In this document: positions 10,611 through 22,829 of the stretch, piece by piece
Layout of the letters: the number at the start of each line of letters is the position of its first letter
Numbering within the stretch: the first letter of the stretch is position 1
Assembly: GCA_043228905.1 (NCBI GenBank)
Contig: JBHGNT010000006.1
Span: 21,824,001 to 21,888,000 of the forward strand
DNA length: 64,000 bases
Direction: 5' to 3'
Source: Azolla caroliniana
Lineage: Eukaryota; Polypodiophyta
Position numbers and translations under genes: made by a program
Notes under the pieces: model-generated
What the model saw: only the letters and a program-made list of their open reading frames with translations
Database searches by the model: none
Told to the model about the DNA's origin: nothing

Positions 10611-11273
10611 TCAAGTGCAAAGTAGTGTAAGGGCTCTACGAGCATTGCTACTCATATTGGTAATGAGATAAGGTTGGATACGATCAATAGACATTCTTGC
10701 TTTATATTGAGACCAACATTCAAGGTTGACATTTGCAATGTAGTATTCTAGCTTTTTCCTCTTAGCATCCTTCCACTTCATCCTTAATGATTCCACCAAC
10801 CTTTCCTCAATCATTACATATTGCATAGCATTTCCCAAAAGCTCTAAAAGATCATCCACACCCCATCTTCTAAACCATTTCTTTATGTCAACAACCCAAC
10901 CAGATGAGAGAATCTTACTTTTATGATTCTTTTGTAGCTTACATCCAACATTCCAAGAAAGATGTGGTAATCGATGATTCGGCATATTCTTGACTTTTGT
11001 AATGTATTTATATACTCTTTGGAGTGCTAATAGTTCTATGGGTTGAACACCCATTTCCAAGAGCATAACCTGGTAAGAGGTAGTGCATTTAACTCCTAAT
11101 TGCCTCCTTAAAAACATCTTTTGAATTTTCTCAATCTCATTCCATGCATTAAGAGAGATGGTGCCACCCCATACTTCTACTCCATAAAGCAATACTTGAT
11201 TTACCATGGCATTGAACAACATTAATTTTACTTCCCATCCACAAGTATCACTTTGGTTGCATTGGTTCTCCAA
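10611..11273 (-). pseudogene. LINE copy 2, RT thumb and C-terminal region
   Basis: A 220-residue open stretch with LLYGVEVWG, then a long helical region (MLLEMGVQPIELLALQRV, NHRLPHLSW). The same blocks occur at 3150-3420 in copy 1. It ends at a stop before the Cys/His knuckle. Confidence 0.8.
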
Positions 11274-11315
11274 AAGGTAATATGATTTCCAACCAGCTTG
11301 GAGTCTAGAATCAAA

Positions 11316-11822
11316 TCATGCACTCCATTTATTTGTGGCGGGTACATCAATACCAAGATATTTAAAGCTTTTAACAAATTGTATATGTTCACCTTTATAT
11401 GTGAGCATAGGGTAATGATGAGGTTGGATGGTTTGCACTACCATCATTTTTGTTTTCTCCACATTCACTACTAGTCCACTACTATGGCAAAATTCTTCTA
11501 ATACCCCAAGTAAATGTTGCATACTATCAACATCATATGAGAAGAGTACCACATCATCTGCATATAGAAGCAATAAGATAACATGTTGCATCAAATTGGG
11601 GCCATTCCATCCTTCTTCTCTTGCAACCTTATTCACCACTTCTTCTAATTTATCAATACATAAGCCAAAGAGTGTGGGTGATAGTGGACATCCTTGCTTG
11701 ACCCCCATGTTACTTAAAAAGCTCTTTGAGAATCCACTATCCATTTTTAGTTGGCATTTAACTTGTTCATATAGGCGTGCAACCGCAACTCGGTACTCTA
11801 ATGTCATGCCAATGTCTACCAT
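11316..11822 (-). pseudogene. LINE copy 2, RT catalytic core
   Basis: A 168-residue stretch with MGVKQGCPLSPTLFGLCID (RT motif B region) and YADDVVLFS (catalytic), then VNVEKTKMMV and FKYLGIDVP. The catalytic aspartates are intact. A stop separates it from the N-terminal RT piece and another from the thumb. Confidence 0.88.
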
Positions 11823-12815
11823 TCTATTCCAAAGCTCACTTCATGGTACGGTATCAAAAGCTTTCTTGAAATCAACAAAACAACAATAAAGTGTTTTTCC
11901 TTGTAGTCGACTCTCTTCCATGATTACTCTTAATGTGACCAAATGATCCATGGTGGAGTGTTTTGGTCTAAATCCGGCTTGCCCAAGTGCTCTTTTGCTT
12001 GTACTCTCAGTCCATTTGCTTATCTTTTGCTCCATAATAGTACTATATAATTTAGCAATAGTTGAGCTCACCATTATTGTACGATAATTTGCTACTTGAT
12101 TCTTATCTCCGCCTTTAAATATTGGTTTAATCCAATTCATAAGCCAATCATTTGGAAATCCTTGTTTTATAGCTTGCTCTAAAATTGTCATTATCCAATG
12201 ACGAGTGTGTGGCATTGTCCATTTTAAAAGCTCACTTGAGACGTAGGTTGAATCTACTGCTTTCCCACTTGCCATCTTCTTTATTCCCTTATTGACATCA
12301 TCAATATCGATGCATGTAGTGCATGGAGTTTCAATTTTCTCAACCATAGGAGCCACACCTTCATGCATATATAACCTTTGTACATAGTCTAGCATCTCTT
12401 CATTTGTAAAGTGACCTTTCACATCTTCTTTCTTACCCTTGAGTTGTCCCCATGCTAATTTTGGTTTGAGCTTAAACAAGTTTTTCTTTTTCATCTCTTG
12501 CATTTGGAAATATCTTCTTTTCTTTCTCCTCGCTACTTTCTTGTATATGTGCCATGCAACAATCTTTTCATTCCCCCCTTCTATGAACTTAAACCATTTG
12601 AGATACATCTTTACATTCATCGTCGAACCAAGAATTACATGGAAAACTACACACCTTATGCCCACCCACATGTCTCTTAAAGCATTGATATCCAACCTTA
12701 AGAATTATATCCTTCAAATGTTGCCAATTTTCTTTAACATCATTGCTTAGAGAAAAATTTAACAAATGGTTCTCCACTTCATTTGCATACATCTTAGCTT
12801 TTTCGTAGCAAGGTC
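11823..12815 (-). pseudogene. LINE copy 2, linker and RT N-terminus
   Basis: Two frames (12846-12589 and 12695-11841) cover the segment between a lost endonuclease and the RT. The second ends with MDHLVTLRVIMEE and CCFVDFKKAFDTVP, the first RT aspartate block. The first frame starts in flanking DNA, so its ATG is not native. A frame overlap near 12600-12690 marks a frameshift. No apurinic endonuclease motifs are seen, so the copy is 5'-truncated. Confidence 0.8.
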
Positions 12816-13469
12816 GGCAATGTGCTATAAAGACAAATAAGTACATGACAAAAATGACAACTAGATCTCGTTTGATGTAATCCCTAAGAAGCCTAAAATC
12901 TTCTTAATTCATCAACATCTCACCGACCAACTTGCCATGTCGGTAACTACCACCAACATCCTGTACGGACAGCAAAAAATGAGTCTAAAAAATTCCTCTC
13001 CACAACAACATCACTTATCCTGACAAAAACAGCATATGTTATGTCATGTTCTTTGTACTAAAGATGGTGCAGACGGTGTTGGTGGCAGAAACAACCAACA
13101 AGGTGGTACGTAATTCCACTTGACATCTATGGCTTCATTCAACATAATAGGAATAGATGACCAAACTCTAGGAATTCTCATTCTTTTCTTATTAGGTGTG
13201 TGTCTAGGACCCTAACAACTATCATAATCACTTTTAATTGTATGTACCAATAAGTCCCAAAAAAACTTAACCTAATCCACGATGTGAATGTTTTCATCAT
13301 TGTATATCTTGGAACACCTAGCTTGATTCCTTGCAAGGAGCTTGAAGAAGAGTATACCTGCAAACTTCTCACATGTAACGTCAAGGAAGAATAATGATGA
13401 TGATAAAAAGTCATTTGTTGATCCAACCTTCCCCAGAAGACTACACCCCACATGAAAATCGTCGACCTA

Positions 13470-15819
13470 TACTTACTACCTAGTAGCCGAAGAATTCGAA
13501 ACCTTCTTTTTTTTTGTGACAGCACATTCCCAAAATACATGATGTAATGACTCATGTACAAAACCACACATAACACATGACTGATCAATCACATATTCCC
13601 TCAATAAATCACCTACTGGCAACGCATAATGAAATTTCATCAACCAATGAAAGTGTAATATCTTGTGCATACATTTAGTTGACCAAAACTATTTTCAAAA
13701 CATCAGCATATGAGAAGATGAGACATTACCTTCCTCCCAATACTTTTTTCTAGCAGGTACTGACTCAGTTTGACTCAACATAAAGTTTCTCCCAAACGCC
13801 ACCGAATATGTAGAGAATGGGAGGACCTTAGTGGAATTATTAGGCATGGACAATTTCCAACCATAATCTGTTGGATCCCACTGCAGATCAGCAAGTGGCC
13901 TAGACTGTAAAACCCAAATATGATATGAATAGTTAGCAATTAAGGGATTAGGGTCAATAAATAATTTTTTATCCAATCTAGCAATTACTCGCACTGGTAA
14001 CTGCTTTGCAACGGACATAATTGGAGACTCATCATCTACTAATACCAACCTACCATTATCCAAAACTTCATAAAAATAGAGGTTGCCATTTTGATGATAT
14101 AAACAAGCTCCTATAAGTATATTAAGTGTCAAAAATATATCGTACCAACTCTGAAAATGATTGAACTGCAACGATGGCACTATGACCTGATACACCATGG
14201 ACAATTGAGATACCATTATGTTTGCCCCTCTTAAGTTAGACAACCTATTCTTTTGGTCCTACGCTGAAGTTTGCAAAAACTTTATCCAATCCGCAATCAT
14301 ACGGGCTGGACCATTGTCCATTGCAGCCCAAGATAACTTAGGGCGTAGACCCAAAACACATGCAGCTTCATCCGTAAATAAAGGGTTCCATATCAAAGGG
14401 TGACGCATGAATTGAGGATAAGTTTTCGGTGGCAAGAAAACAAGTGCTTGACGAAGACTTTCCCATGCCCGAATTATTCCATAAAAGAAACGTAATGATC
14501 CAACATTGGACTTAGGTAATGTAAAATCTGCATTGAAGAACCATCTAAGACGATCATTCCATTGACCACCTACTGATGGCTTGACCTTATGTAAATGCTG
14601 AATCCATAGCTTTTTCCATAACTCGTCTCTTGGCAATAAACTCCTAACAACATGTTTAGAAAGTAAGGCTTTACTTTGCATAAAAGGATCAATCAAACCT
14701 AGACCTCCTTTCTGCTTAGATTGTATAAGAACCAACCAAGCTACCTTTGCTACTGAATTGTCTGAAGCGGTGTTCCCCCAAATAAAATTTCATACTAGAC
14801 GTTGAACTTTAAGCATTATTGTCCTTGAAAACAGCCATGTAGATGCTATATACCAAATCGAGGAGAAAAGCACCGAATTAGCTACAACTATATGTCCTGC
14901 CAAGGATAGCTTTTCCTTATTCCAGTATTTTAGCTTATTCCTTAATCTTAACAACAAGGATGCAACCATATCCTCTGCCTTTAATCCCAAACCCACCCTA
15001 CAGCCTAATTACCTAATGGACTGACCTTGAGGTATCCAGGTGAATCCTAAAGAATGTACATTAACTGGCGGATCTCCCGAAGCAACCCAAAAACCTGATG
15101 ATGTATCCCAATTTATCAATGCACCCGATGAATCTGAGAAATCATCCACAGCCTTTTGCACCTGTGCCAAAGTTAATTGTGAGGCCTGAACATATAAAGT
15201 TGTATCATCAGCAAACTCATTATCCACGCTAGCATACGACACTGGTAGTGCAAACCCTTTAATATTTACATATTGAGAATTTAGATGTACAGAAAATGCT
15301 TCATATACTAGTAAAAATAGGAAAGGAGCAAGTGGACATCCTTGTCATACTGATCTTGAGAGTTATACGCATTACGATATAATATTGATACTCCTCGTAT
15401 CCATATGTTTGGGAAATCCATCCTAACCAATGTTCCCTCCGTAAAATCCCAATCCACTCTGTCATAAGCCTTTTCAAAATCAAGAAATAACACCGTTAGG
15501 TCTTGCTTATGCAATTCAGCAAAGCCATCCATTTCCCAAAAGAGAATAATATTATCAAAAATTCTTCGCTCTTGCATAAAACCAATCTAAGAATCATGAA
15601 TCAACTCCGAAGGATAAGGTTGTAACCGTCTAGCTATCGTTTTTGCTAATATTTTATAAATAACATTCAGCAAGATAATTGGTCTCCAATGTTGAAGCTC
15701 TTCTAATTGTCCACTTGTTTTAGGAATCATATAAATTAAACCCTCCTTCCATTCTTGTGGCATATTTCCTGAGTCTAATATCTGTTGATAGGCTTTGGTC
15801 AAACTGTCACCTATCAAAA
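13470..15819 (-). pseudogene. L1 ORF2 remnant (RT to zf-RVT)
   Basis: On the minus strand the order is: RT start with WRPIILLNVIYKILAK (15700-15650), LDFEKAYDRVDW (15490-15450), FADDTTLYV (near 15210), LKYWNKEKLSLAGH (14930-14885), GGLGLIDPF (14710-14684), a tryptophan-rich C-terminal region, and the zinc knuckle CVMCGFVHESLHHVFWEC (13575-13520). This is the plant L1 ORF2 layout with the endonuclease cut off. Stops and shifts at about 15587, 15300, 15000 and 14250 make it non-coding. Confidence 0.88.
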
Positions 15820-15837
15820 GAGAAGGTTATAGTATTT
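15820..15837. repeat. Target site duplication of the large L1 (right)
   Basis: Identical 18-bp copy of 8743-8760, immediately right of the truncated 5' end of the L1. Confidence 0.9.
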
Positions 15838-17608
15838 TCTAGGCATATGATGGCTCACATATTTTTGTGGTTGGAAGACTAGTGTTAACTCTTACAACTA
15901 TAGATATATATTCTCCTATATTTAATTAAGAACAAGGGTTTCCTATATTCCGTTGGGAGGATAACAATTAAGGCATCGACTGGAAAATTACTTAATGAAA
16001 GTATACCAACTAAAATTCCTTGTTCTTAATGGCTCAATCTTTAGTCGTCTCATGGCATAAAATGCTCTCTTTATTTTTATGGGCACAGTCATCTAGTAGG
16101 GAACATTATATTTCCTCATTGCAAAAGGATTTAATCTTGTCTTCTCGAATTTTATGTTGTCATGCCAAGGATAAATTGCGCTCTTACTTGAATCTCTTGT
16201 TTCGTTGGAAGGTCAAAGAAGTGAAGAAGTGGGACATTTAGTTTATGCTTGATCTTAGAGATTTTTGGATCTTGTTTAAGTGTCATAATTATTATACATC
16301 CCACCCAATTATGAGTTTATTTGGTAGTAACTACAAAGTATAACATTAATGCAAGGTCGTTTACCATAACATTGCTCTTGTATAAACATAAGAGCAACCA
16401 TGGATTAATTTGTGTTTACAAGGTCATACTCATGGCATTTTATATGATATATGATTGCTTGTCATATTTGTGGTTACATTTCTCAAATTTGCCAAATTTT
16501 GTTGAAATTCTTGACTCCAAAATTATGGGTGTTTTTACCATTCACACAACTCGAGCGAAGATTACAAATCAAGACCATTTTCCTCTTTCTAAGATATTGA
16601 GGATTGTGTCATAATTGGGATATACACAATGTTTATGTATTTGATGGTAGGCATGGAGTTGTTATATATCTACGAAAGTTGAGGGGAGTATTGATGTGGT
16701 TGTTTTGTTTGTTAGAGAGGAAGTTTGAATTCTTTTCGCAATGGAGTGTTCCTCTTGCCTCTTGGTGACTTAACACATCCTACCACCCATGTAGCAGTGA
16801 CATCACTTAGTTGTGTTGTAGTGGGATTGTGTTTTTCACATACATTTATTAATAGGATTTGTGTGTTTCCAACAAAGAGAGGGAAAGAGAGAGAAGAGAC
16901 ATGATATACCAAATATTAGTAGCTTGCATTAAAAAATGGGGAACGATTACAATACAACATATTCAAATGTTAATCAACACTTTAGACTTCCAAGAGAGCT
17001 TGGTTTATATACAACCTATATGTGAGTACACATGGAAGTTAAAAACAATCTAGTAAATTAGTAATGGATGAGTGAGTGGGGTATCTAAGGTATCTACTTT
17101 ATTCAATGAAGAGTCGTTTCCCATTCAAAAAGGCAAAGGTAAGTTCTAACATATGGCAAGCCCCAAGGATTGTATAATTGAGTTTGTTATATCTACCCAT
17201 GTGTATGTGTACACACAACAAAAATAATCATTAGATGTTACATCTTCTCATTACCTAACAAAACTCTTGGGTGCATGTTATGATGAAATTTCTCATCCTT
17301 TCTAGCTTGAAAGGTTAGATGCATTTGTATTGTTCATTGATCGTGCATCACACTTTTAACAGTCATAACTTGAACCTTCGGACATGGAAACAATATATTG
17401 CCTCCTAAATTTGGACCTCATAATTTTCGCATGTCATTTTGTCATCCCTTTTTATTAGGCATTTTACCTTTTGTGAGTTTTACTATGCCTCCATAAAGTA
17501 CAAAGTAGCATTTTCTCATCCATTTTCATATGTTTATTTTTCCATCAAGAGTTTGAATGCACATCATTACACTTGATTACGTGCTTTACATCTCTGGGTA
17601 TCATAATT
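15838..17608. other. Intergenic, nothing recognised
   Basis: AT-rich, about 1.8 kb. Open frames up to 97 codons have no recognisable domains or composition bias. No repeat structure was seen apart from a short GAGA-rich run near 16877-16900. Confidence 0.5.
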
Positions 17609-17940
17609 GTTAAAAAACGTGTATTCTATGTTTAGAGTACGTTTTAGAATACTCTAAAGTATTGTATACGTATTCTACATTTTAGGGCTACCATTTTTTA
17701 AAATTTGACGTATTCTACGAATTTAACAAGTATTTATCATTTCAAAAAAAAAAAAAAAACTTTTTTTGAAAAAAAACTTTAAAATTTAAGAAGTATTTAA
17801 CGTATTTTACAAGTATTCTACATGTATTCTAATTATTCTACACGTATGCTGTATTTAACATATTTTATCTATAAAATACATATTCTAAGCCTTTTTTAAA
17901 AAAAGTTAGAGTACGTATTCCACGCGTATTTTATGCTAAC
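17609..17940. repeat. MITE-like AT-rich element
   Basis: About 330 bp with imperfect inverted ends: the left starts GTTAAAAAACGTGTATTC and the right, reverse-complemented, starts GTTAGCATAAAATACGCGT. ACGTATTC/GTATTCTAC motifs recur throughout, and both A and T homopolymers fold together in the middle (17740-17780). No clear target duplication was found. Confidence 0.4.
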
Positions 17941-18946
17941 TATGTTACAACAATGCTAAGTATCTTGGGAAAACTTTAACTCTTATCCGCTTGAACAAGA
18001 TCAAATGTTTCATACCACTGCATGTCTTGTACTATAAGACCTTCACATACTCCATAAGCATTTCCATTCCTATGGTAGAACCCTTTTATTCCCTTGTTCT
18101 TTTTAATTTCCTTTTCACTATGGTATTTTATCATCACTTTCTATCAATTTGATTCCCCTTAAAAGTTTTCTTGTACATTTGTTTTACATTGATTTAATGA
18201 GATGGTCACTTGTCCCCTCCTATCTACATATATGCTTAAGTACCTTGGATTGATTTTCTCCTTCGGTCATGGTAACTATAAGTACTCTTACCTTGTTGAG
18301 CTATAGCTACTTACCTTATCCCCTTCTACTCAATCTTCCAACTTAGCATCTAATGTTGTATATAGGTTCGTATGGTTTGACTAAACATCTAGGGTTATCT
18401 CTAAGATTTTTATTTTCTAAAAAACTTCCTCAAACTTGGTTACTCTTGCCTCTCGTTTTATATCTTAGTTTTTTACAATTGCAAGAGCCTAATTCGGAAA
18501 TAAAAGAGTATGCGAAATCATGCAAATTGACGGATGACACAATAAAGTCCAAAACTCAACATTCCTAGCAAATATGGTAGGTTTGTAAATCTAATTGAGA
18601 AGAGCACGTGTAGAAAAATAGTCAATGAATATTTGCACCTTAGGGAAAATGTTCTGTCATAATTCTCAAAGCTAATGAGGAAGATACTAAGATTGATAAT
18701 ATATGTAAATGCTACTAACTTTCAATCAAAGCTAGAGTTTAGATATTCCCAAAACTAGTGCAATCAATGAAATTTAAGCATTGTACACAAAAACTTTTTT
18801 AGTGGTGGGTCATAGACTCCACTTTTCATACGCAAAGGGAATATAGATATTCTCCAACATTGTGATTAATATTTGGAGTGTAGTCATACATCAAAGTAAT
18901 TTTTACGAATAATATTGCCCCCAACTACGTATACTCATACCTGAGT
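17941..18946. other. Intergenic, nothing recognised
   Basis: About 1 kb of AT-rich sequence without identifiable genes or repeats. Confidence 0.5.
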
Positions 18947-19248
18947 CTAGGAATTGACAATGGTTTGGTTTCAGGTTAACCGGTTTGACCTTGTCTAAAC
19001 CAAGATGGTTAAGCCTTAACTAGTTTGGGAGTTTCCAAACTTGAACCAAACCTGTTCCTAAACTAGTTAAAGCTATAACAGGTTTGGCCCAAATTGGTTT
19101 GATTCAGCTTGAGCCATCCCAAATCAAGCTCAAACCGGTTAAGGAACCTAGCGCCTAAATCGAATTGAATTGAACTGCCAAGCTATTCAAAAACAATCTA
19201 ACGGTTCAGTTCAAGCTTGAGTCGAGTCGTCGTCAATTTCTACCCTAG
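18947..19248. repeat. MITE-like element rich in AACCGGTTT/TTTGG motifs
   Basis: About 300 bp. The left end reads CTAGGAATTGAC and the right end, reverse-complemented, CTAGGGTAGAAATTGAC. The interior is dense in GGTTTGGTTT, AACCGGTTT and their complements, so it can fold extensively. Short elements of this kind (CTAGGG...TTGAC ends around AACCGG runs) are common in plants and are usually assigned to hAT-type MITEs. No target duplication survives. Confidence 0.5.
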
Positions 19249-21350
19249 TCCTATCAACATCAAGGAAAATGTTTCTAATATATGCAATGGGAAATCCAAT
19301 TCATTTATGCAACCGCAAAGAAGAAATTAAGATCCTTCGTAATTTGCAATTTCAAGGAATAAAGTTGTGACCTATGTAGATGAATTTTAAAAAAGTGCTT
19401 CCAAGCTAAATGCGAGTGCCATTAACTTCACCCTACGGTTGTTGAAAAATCAAATTATATGCACACAATATTTTTATTATTGTTGACGAATTTATATGTT
19501 TGAATCATTTAGATTGTGACGTTTTGGATCCTAACAAACAATTTGGATCAATAAAATATAGGGCTAATCTATTAAGAGTATTACTCTTGTAGAGCTAGCA
19601 AGTCCCTTGAGGCTAGGCCCATTGGCAATGTAGTTCCTTAACTATGTATTGTTGACCTAGGATAGAGTGTAAACCAACAAGATAGCTAGTTCTTTAACAA
19701 TGACATATCCATTCCTAGGTCATTGTGCTCATTGACTACTTTATGTACATAGTTATCTATGTACATCACAACAACATCTCAATATTTCTATAGAGAATGG
19801 AACACCTTCTCAATTAAATATATCTTGACCAACCGAGTAGATGATGAATTCTTGCAAAAAGTGACAATTTAGTTTTCTAAAAACTAATGGGCTGATATTC
19901 TTTCATGTATATCATAGATTTCCAGTATTAAACATTATTATCATTATATTTGTTAAAGATGTTCTCACTTTTGTGCCACCATATGCCTTTTCTATACTTT
20001 AGCCAAAATATCTACGTAGAATGCCATTAAAGACTTGAGGATATCGCATCAATCATAATGCACATTTCTAAATTTCGTGAAGTTGTGAGACATAATGATG
20101 ATGAAAAGCTTCAGTGTATATATGAAGACAGTGAGTTTCACAATTGTTATACAACTACTTCAAATACATATGTTGATCAAGTTGTATGGTTTATGGAGTA
20201 TTGATATGATGAACTTTATGGTTCTTTAAATCGTATTTTATTTAATCTCGTGATTCTTGTTCAAATCAATAGAATATCTAAATGTGAAAGGCAAGTGCAC
20301 AGTGCACATCTTGTGATTATCATCAAAACATATTAGATGATATTTATTATCCTTGACATGTAGATGTCAAAGTTTTGAGTGGGACAATAGATAAATAAGT
20401 TTCCTATATTGTATCATTTGGTAGAACTTCTACATAAACGCGTGTTTTGAAATATCTATTCCTCTTGGACCAAAAAGCTACCTCTTTAGCAAAGTACCAA
20501 AATGCCAGATCTACCCAGCACAACATATGCGATTATTACCATGTTTACAAAAAGAAAACATATATAGACCCCATGGTACTAAGGAATAAAAGGCTAATCC
20601 CATAAGTTTTATTGAAACATACAAATGCATAATGGAATGAATATCTTATGTCTTTAAAGGCAGTTACAAACTCATGTGATGGGTTCAATCAAATTGTGGT
20701 AGTTCACTCTTTTTGAATCTCTACAAAAGTAATCTCAAGATGAATAAGCCCAATGATTTCATCATTGACAAACTCTCAACATGAAAAAAGAAAAGCTAAT
20801 TAGTGAAGTAATAGTTGTCAAAATTGTAACTATGGGCTTAATTACTTTAATAAATTGCTTCAAAACGGCTACACACAATGTATACCGATAAGAATCTCTT
20901 ATATTCATGATCAAAATAGGATTATAATCAACATGGCTACACTTTCACATAGCTTTCAATAATAAACATTTAAATAGACACCACTAGTAGATACATCCTT
21001 CGATATGCATCCTTCAAAACAGTCGAAAATAACTACCTCTAATCAAGTTTATGTATGTTTTACATCTTTAAATATATAAGATATTGAGATTACTTTTCAA
21101 TAACTTACACTTCCTCATTTTTTGGGCAAACAAGTAGTCCATTGCAAAACAAGATGTGATTGATGTTGTATCATTACAACATCCCAAGCCATGAGGCATG
21201 GGTTTAATAGTTAATCAAAAACATTGAATATACAATATACAACACACGCATGAGCAAAACTTATGTGTATCCAAGGTTGATGAGAATGCATGTCATGTTC
21301 AAAGCACTTCCACCCATATATACAAAATTGTGGTGAATGCTTTGTATACC
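19249..21350. other. Intergenic, nothing recognised
   Basis: About 2.1 kb of AT-rich sequence downstream of the BPS1-like gene. No convincing coding sequence or repeats. Confidence 0.5.
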
Positions 21351-22562
21351 TTATGACATGTTGCCAAGAAAGGGGCTTAAAACTACCAACCTACTATAGA
21401 TATCCAAAAGAACATTTCTACTAGTGACAAGAACTTTGAACATATCTTCCACATGAACCTCTAAAGATGATAAGCTAGAATCTAGTGCTACTACTAATTT
21501 GCGAAGCAGTTTGGCCGATTTTTGGATGTCAGAGAGATCATGGAATTTCTTGGCACTCAAAGATTTCTCTATTTTGTCTTTCAATGACCTTACGGCCATA
21601 TCGATGTCAATGAGTTCATCGAGACCCATGCCATTTGGTTTCTTTTTATCTATCTCTTCTTTTACTCTATGTTGCAAGGAGTTGAATGAAGATGCCCAAG
21701 CAAAGTGTCCATCTACGGAGATGGACGAGCTCGAAGGGCGTCCCCCCGGACATTGCTTTGGCAACAATGTGGACGTCAACACCCCAGATGTGAACATGGC
21801 GATTACTTGTGCGGCATAGCTAACACTAAAGAAACTCCCCTTATGAGATGAAAAATCTTCCGAATCTTGCAAATGAAGTCTATCTCCCATTCTCCTAAGC
21901 ATCGATTTCGTGCTATCGAGTCGCCCCAGTCGCCGACTCATATATCTTCGACAAGGGTCCTCAACCAACCTCATCTTCATCATAGTGTCTTTGCACTTCT
22001 CAAGTTCAAGGTTAGCGCGTCTAAGTTGTGCTTCTCCTATGTAAGGTTTGTCCAAGGCAAGGAGGGCGAGCTCGACATGATGTTTTTGATAAGCCCGGAT
22101 TCCATGGGTCGCATCTCTCAACGAGGCGCATACGTCGAGGAGCTTGACATTGTCATCTAAGTATTGGTGGAGCCATTTGGTGTCTCCATGTGAAAGGGCA
22201 TGTTGAAGGTCAGGTAAGAAGGCCTCCGCAGAGGCATGTGTGGAAATGACAATTTGGATGGCATGGCATAGCCAAGGGACATTGGTGATGCTGAAATCGT
22301 GGTTGTGTGTAGTACTAGGTAATGTACCATCAAAGGAAGGGCAACATTGGAGGTCATGGAGTTGGAAGGAAAGGTTAGATTCAAAGGCAATTAGGTCAGG
22401 GTCACATGGTTTGCTAACAATGTCCTTGGTGCCATGAGTGTGACCATGAGTACTAGGGTTAAGTATATGAGTATTAGGGTTAAGTAAAGAATTATGAAAT
22501 GTCCTTAAACTTATGGAATGAAGGGCTGCACCCAGGGTTGCAAAGAGGGATGAACTACTCAT
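21351..22562 (-). CDS. BYPASS1/ROH1-like protein
   Basis: A single-exon, intact 403-codon gene. The region DTKWLHQYLDDNVKLLDVC (residues 127-145) and the following ELALLALD and RRANLELEKC blocks match the conserved core of plant BYPASS1 (BPS1)-like proteins, which are also usually intronless and near this length. Residues 244-268 are a hydrophobic stretch (VSYAAQVIAMFTSGVLTSTL) at the place of the family's conserved hydrophobic segment. The C-terminus is helical with heptad-like spacing. In Arabidopsis, BPS1 prevents production of a root-derived signal that arrests shoot growth; its biochemical role is not settled. Base composition is richer in GC than the surroundings, as expected of a real gene. 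A diverged paralogue lies at 34786-35718. ROH1-type naming is an alternative. Confidence 0.82.
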   Translation of the reverse strand: MSSSSLFATLGAALHSISLRTFHNSLLNPNTHILNPSTHGHTHGTKDIVSKPCDPDLIAFESNLSFQLHDLQCCPSFDGTLPSTTHNHDFSITNVPWLCHAIQIVISTHASAEAFLPDLQHALSHGDTKWLHQYLDDNVKLLDVCASLRDATHGIRAYQKHHVELALLALDKPYIGEAQLRRANLELEKCKDTMMKMRLVEDPCRRYMSRRLGRLDSTKSMLRRMGDRLHLQDSEDFSSHKGSFFSVSYAAQVIAMFTSGVLTSTLLPKQCPGGRPSSSSISVDGHFAWASSFNSLQHRVKEEIDKKKPNGMGLDELIDIDMAVRSLKDKIEKSLSAKKFHDLSDIQKSAKLLRKLVVALDSSLSSLEVHVEDMFKVLVTSRNVLLDIYSRLVVLSPFLGNMS

Positions 22563-22810
22563 CTCTCTGTCTTTTTTTCTCTTTTTTAATTTTGTAAAAA
22601 ATTGTTTTGGTCACTGTAATTAGCAGACAAAGAACCCACTATGGCGCATTAATCAGAGGAGATGAACCCACTATGAAGAGATTTCTACTTCTGCTATATT
22701 TGATCTAGAGGAGATGAACCCACTATAATAGTTGAGCAAAAAAAACTGAGAAGAACCCAAAGCTCTTAATTGGAATTGAGTTCCCATGGAGAAGAAACCT
22801 AAACAAACAC

Positions 22811-22820
22811 TCTTATATAA
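22811..22820 (-). promoter_or_regulatory. Possible TATA box of the BPS1-like gene
   Basis: The minus strand reads CTTATATAAG about 250 bp upstream of the start codon. Transcription from about 22785 would give a 5' leader of about 220 nt. Two near-identical GAGGAGATGAACCCACTAT segments lie in the leader (22656-22674 and 22712-22730, plus-strand reading). Confidence 0.4.
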
Positions 22821-22829
22821 GCCTACAAA

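Larger units (their letters stand above)
10237..12815 (-). mobile_element. LINE copy 2 with TTCTAA-repeat tail
   Basis: A minus-strand non-LTR retrotransposon inserted in the 504-bp repeat; the uninterrupted first unit shows the empty site. A short GGCA duplication flanks it (10233-10236 and 12816-12819). The 3' end is not poly(A) but about three TTCTAA units (plus strand 10237-10256). Coding remnants cover a linker after a lost endonuclease, the RT and a C-terminal Cys/His knuckle. It is the same type as the copies at 2372-4052 and 27028-28015 and differs from the L1 it sits in. Confidence 0.85.
8761..15819 (-). mobile_element. L1-type LINE insertion with nested LINE
   Basis: A minus-strand L1 copy bracketed by a perfect 18-bp duplication. 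Its 5' end is truncated within the RT domain at 15819. Coding remnants run leftwards to about 13480, followed by a long 3' region ending at 8761 in a T-rich stretch and a segment (about 8773-8815) resembling the 3' ends of the L1 fragments at 36842 and 40573. A second LINE (10237-12815) is inserted in that 3' region. Subtracting it leaves about 4.5 kb of L1. Confidence 0.85.

Noticed and set aside
21499-22437. Plus-strand frames over the BPS1-like gene
   Set aside because: Antisense shadows of the 403-codon minus-strand gene.
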